Part shown: positions 62,476 to 64,000 of the stretch, piece after piece
Position numbering within the stretch: position 1 is the stretch's first letter
Layout of the letters: every line of letters begins with the position of its first letter
Source of the DNA: Lachnospiraceae bacterium
GTDB lineage: Bacteria > Bacillota > Clostridia > Lachnospirales > Lachnospiraceae
NCBI GenBank assembly: GCA_022769005.1
Contig: JALEKK010000029.1
Span: 1 to 64,000 of the forward strand
DNA: 64,000 nt
Direction of reading: 5' to 3'
Position numbers and translations under genes: made by a program
The notes under the pieces: model-generated
Told to the model about the DNA's origin: nothing
What the model saw: the letters and a program-made list of their open reading frames with translations, nothing else
The model's database searches: none

Positions 62476-64000
62476 TTAATTATTTGAGGTGCTTTGATTG
62501 CCGGTAACATTCTGACCGTTTGTATTAACCGTTGAATTGTCGGATGCATTTTGTCCGTAAGCAACAATGTCATATTCTCTTCTTACAATATCACTTGATT
62601 TTCCGCTTTTATCATTAATTGCAACAACAGAGAGCTTTGTATGTCCCATAGGCAGACTTATTTCTTTTTCATATTTTGTTGAATCTTTTGTGGGATCGCT
62701 TCCGTCGGTTGTGTAATATACTGTTGAACCTTCCGGAACGGAAATGCTTACGCTTGTGCCCGATACGTACTTTCCGTCACCCAATGAAACGGAAGGAGCA
62801 TCAGGAATCATATAATCTATGTTATATTCATAAGTTGCTATTTTACTTCGCACCCCTTCCGAATTATATGCAACGACGGAAATAACCGTATAACCTTCAT
62901 TTACCGTAATAGGTCTCGTATATATTTTTGATTTATCCGACGGATCATTTCCGTCTAAAGTATAATAAATTGTCGTGCCGTCATCCGAAGTAAACTTTAC
63001 GGATTGTGAGTCATCATATGAGCCGCTGTCCACGCTTGCCTTCGGCGCCGTAACATCGTAAGGAGCGATATATTCGTCCATTCCGCTGTTTTCATACTTT
63101 CTTAAGACCGCATTAATATTGTCGATATCTTTTTTCTTAGTATAATTTTCAAGCAGTCCCGCTACTGCCTTCCCGTTCTTTTCATCAATATTCAAAACCT
63201 GATTGTATACGGCAATTGAGTCGTCATATTTTTCAAGTCTAAAATAAGCATCTGCCATGTGAAGAAGCATGTCGGTATTTCTTTTGCCGTCATTGCTGTT
63301 GCTTGCCTTTAAATAATACTCCAGAGCTTTTTCATATTCTCCGTTTGCATATGCCTGTTCGCCCTTCTTATATGTACTGTTGTAAGAATTATTGTTAAGG
63401 TTAATAACTATAATCAGTACAACAACACCTGCCAATGCGGCTATTGCCGGAATAATAAATTTTATATTTTTATAAAACGGCTTTTTCACCGAAGTTTCAG
63501 GAGATTTTCCCGTCGGCTTCCCCTGCTCGGTATTTTTTAAATTAGTATCGGCACTTTTGCCGGAATTTGAATGAGCAACATTATTTGAGTTTTTTTCAGC
63601 TATGTCGGAAGTGTTTTGTTGATACCGCTTATCGGTATCGGCGCCCGTGTCTTCGTTTGAAAGATATTCTTCTCTTGAAAGTAATACCTCATCCTCGGTT
63701 AATTTTTTTAGGGACTGTTCTATTTGTTTGTTAATATCTTCTTCATATTCGGATGAATCTTCCGTATTTTCGCTTTGATTTCTTATTTCGGCCGTTGTCT
63801 TAAAATGTTTTGTATAATCAAAATCATTGGCCTCCACAGTTTTATTCATTATTTTTGTGCTGTTAATAATAACCGTTTTTTCGGCATTACCGGACTGAGA
63901 TGAAGCGGTTTTTTCTGCGTTATGTTCCCCGTAGTCGTTTTTTTCAGTCTCTAATTCTTCGCTGTTTGAATTTTTTTCTACGCCGGCTGAATCAGATATA
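62476..64000 (-). CDS. Membrane protein with TPR and two chitobiase C-terminal-like domains (5' end outside window)
   Basis: The frame stays open from the ATG at 63849 to base 64000 (50 further codons, no stop, no Shine-Dalgarno at that ATG), so the start lies beyond the right edge; at least 507 aa. Visible order: acidic N-terminal region, one membrane helix (about 126-148 from the internal Met), TPR repeats (KKGEQAYANGEYEKALEYY), then two CHB_HEX_C_1-like beta domains (e.g. GTTIYYTLDGNDPS and GSTVYYTTDGSDPT), and a Ser/Asn-rich end. Such domains are usually extracytosolic carbohydrate- or wall-linked; role unknown. Confidence 0.85.
   Translation of the reverse strand, partial: ISDSAGVEKNSNSEELETEKNDYGEHNAEKTASSQSGNAEKTVIINSTKIMNKTVEANDFDYTKHFKTTAEIRNQSENTEDSSEYEEDINKQIEQSLKKLTEDEVLLSREEYLSNEDTGADTDKRYQQNTSDIAEKNSNNVAHSNSGKSADTNLKNTEQGKPTGKSPETSVKKPFYKNIKFIIPAIAALAGVVVLIIVINLNNNSYNSTYKKGEQAYANGEYEKALEYYLKASNSNDGKRNTDMLLHMADAYFRLEKYDDSIAVYNQVLNIDEKNGKAVAGLLENYTKKKDIDNINAVLRKYENSGMDEYIAPYDVTAPKASVDSGSYDDSQSVKFTSDDGTTIYYTLDGNDPSDKSKIYTRPITVNEGYTVISVVAYNSEGVRSKIATYEYNIDYMIPDAPSVSLGDGKYVSGTSVSISVPEGSTVYYTTDGSDPTKDSTKYEKEISLPMGHTKLSVVAINDKSGKSSDIVRREYDIVAYGQNASDNSTVNTNGQNVTGNQSTSNN

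Noticed and set aside
62476..63849. ATG at 63849 as the start of the last gene
   Set aside because: No Shine-Dalgarno, and the frame continues open to the window edge with similar composition.

Overview
The window looks like chromosomal core sequence from a low-GC anaerobic Firmicute of the class Clostridia. The evidence is a six-subunit Rnf complex (rnfCDGEAB), a SUF iron-sulfur operon, an oxygen-sensitive class III ribonucleotide reductase (nrdD), the MEP isoprenoid genes ispD and ispH, the order dgt-dnaG-rpoD-trmK, and an ispH-rpsA pair. Encoded tRNA 3' ends lack CCA. I cannot name genus or species. Almost all genes lie on the minus strand, so the window is probably one leading-strand arm; the plus-strand exceptions are a CNNM/CorC gene with its surface-protein partner, a ferredoxin and an acetyltransferase. 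No rRNA gene, CRISPR array or intact transposon is present.

Layout by coordinate: a TetR regulator and a YhgE/Pip-type membrane protein (286-4001); two tRNA-Ser genes (4264-4486); ispD, then a t6A/RNA-processing operon tsaE - tsaB::rimI fusion - rnz - tsaD (4597-8976); aspartate kinase (9158-10468); dgt-dnaG-rpoD-trmK (10522-15540); CNNM/CorC plus a DUF11-like surface protein (15697-17703); ddl-murF for peptidoglycan precursors (17836-20537); an NAD(P)-binding oxidoreductase (20740-21372); a DUF1858/DUF438/hemerythrin/PAS protein (21667-23304); a five-gene nickel/peptide ABC importer (23401-28544); a redox patch with ferredoxin, an unknown 201-aa protein, a small DUF1858 protein and a SulP-like transporter (29062-31943); sufCBDSU (32176-37124); nrdD (37466-39637); Ktr/Trk potassium uptake (39809-41839); a membrane-anchored HAD phosphatase; two identical tRNA-Gly genes; DegV; two MATE transporters; a GNAT protein; dapA-dapB under a lysine riboswitch (48827-50810); the Rnf region (50855-57083); rpsA-ispH-cmk-FAD oxidoreductase (57508-61600); thiamine pyrophosphokinase; and a TPR/chitobiase-domain membrane protein cut by the right edge.

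Functionally, the redox genes form the main theme: Rnf couples ferredoxin and NAD to ion transport, SUF builds Fe-S clusters, NrdD is an anaerobic radical enzyme, and the DUF1858 proteins and ferredoxin are probably redox-stress or electron-carrier components. The best candidate for something undescribed is regulatory. Both DUF1858-containing genes carry a TGTTGT-N4-ACAAC dyad upstream (perfect 24-bp palindrome at 30298-30321; imperfect copy at 23362-23377), placed about 41.5 bases before a plausible start point, as a CRP/FNR-type activator would be. Other observations are three near-identical stable-RNA promoters (one pointing out of the left edge), a perfect 12+12 dyad before suf, NrdR-like boxes before nrdD, TetR- and HxlR-style operators, and a probable IS200/IS605-type remnant splitting an otherwise compact operon.

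Starts were moved from the longest reading frame where a Shine-Dalgarno sequence clearly points to an internal codon. All domain calls come from reading the protein sequences; no database search was run.
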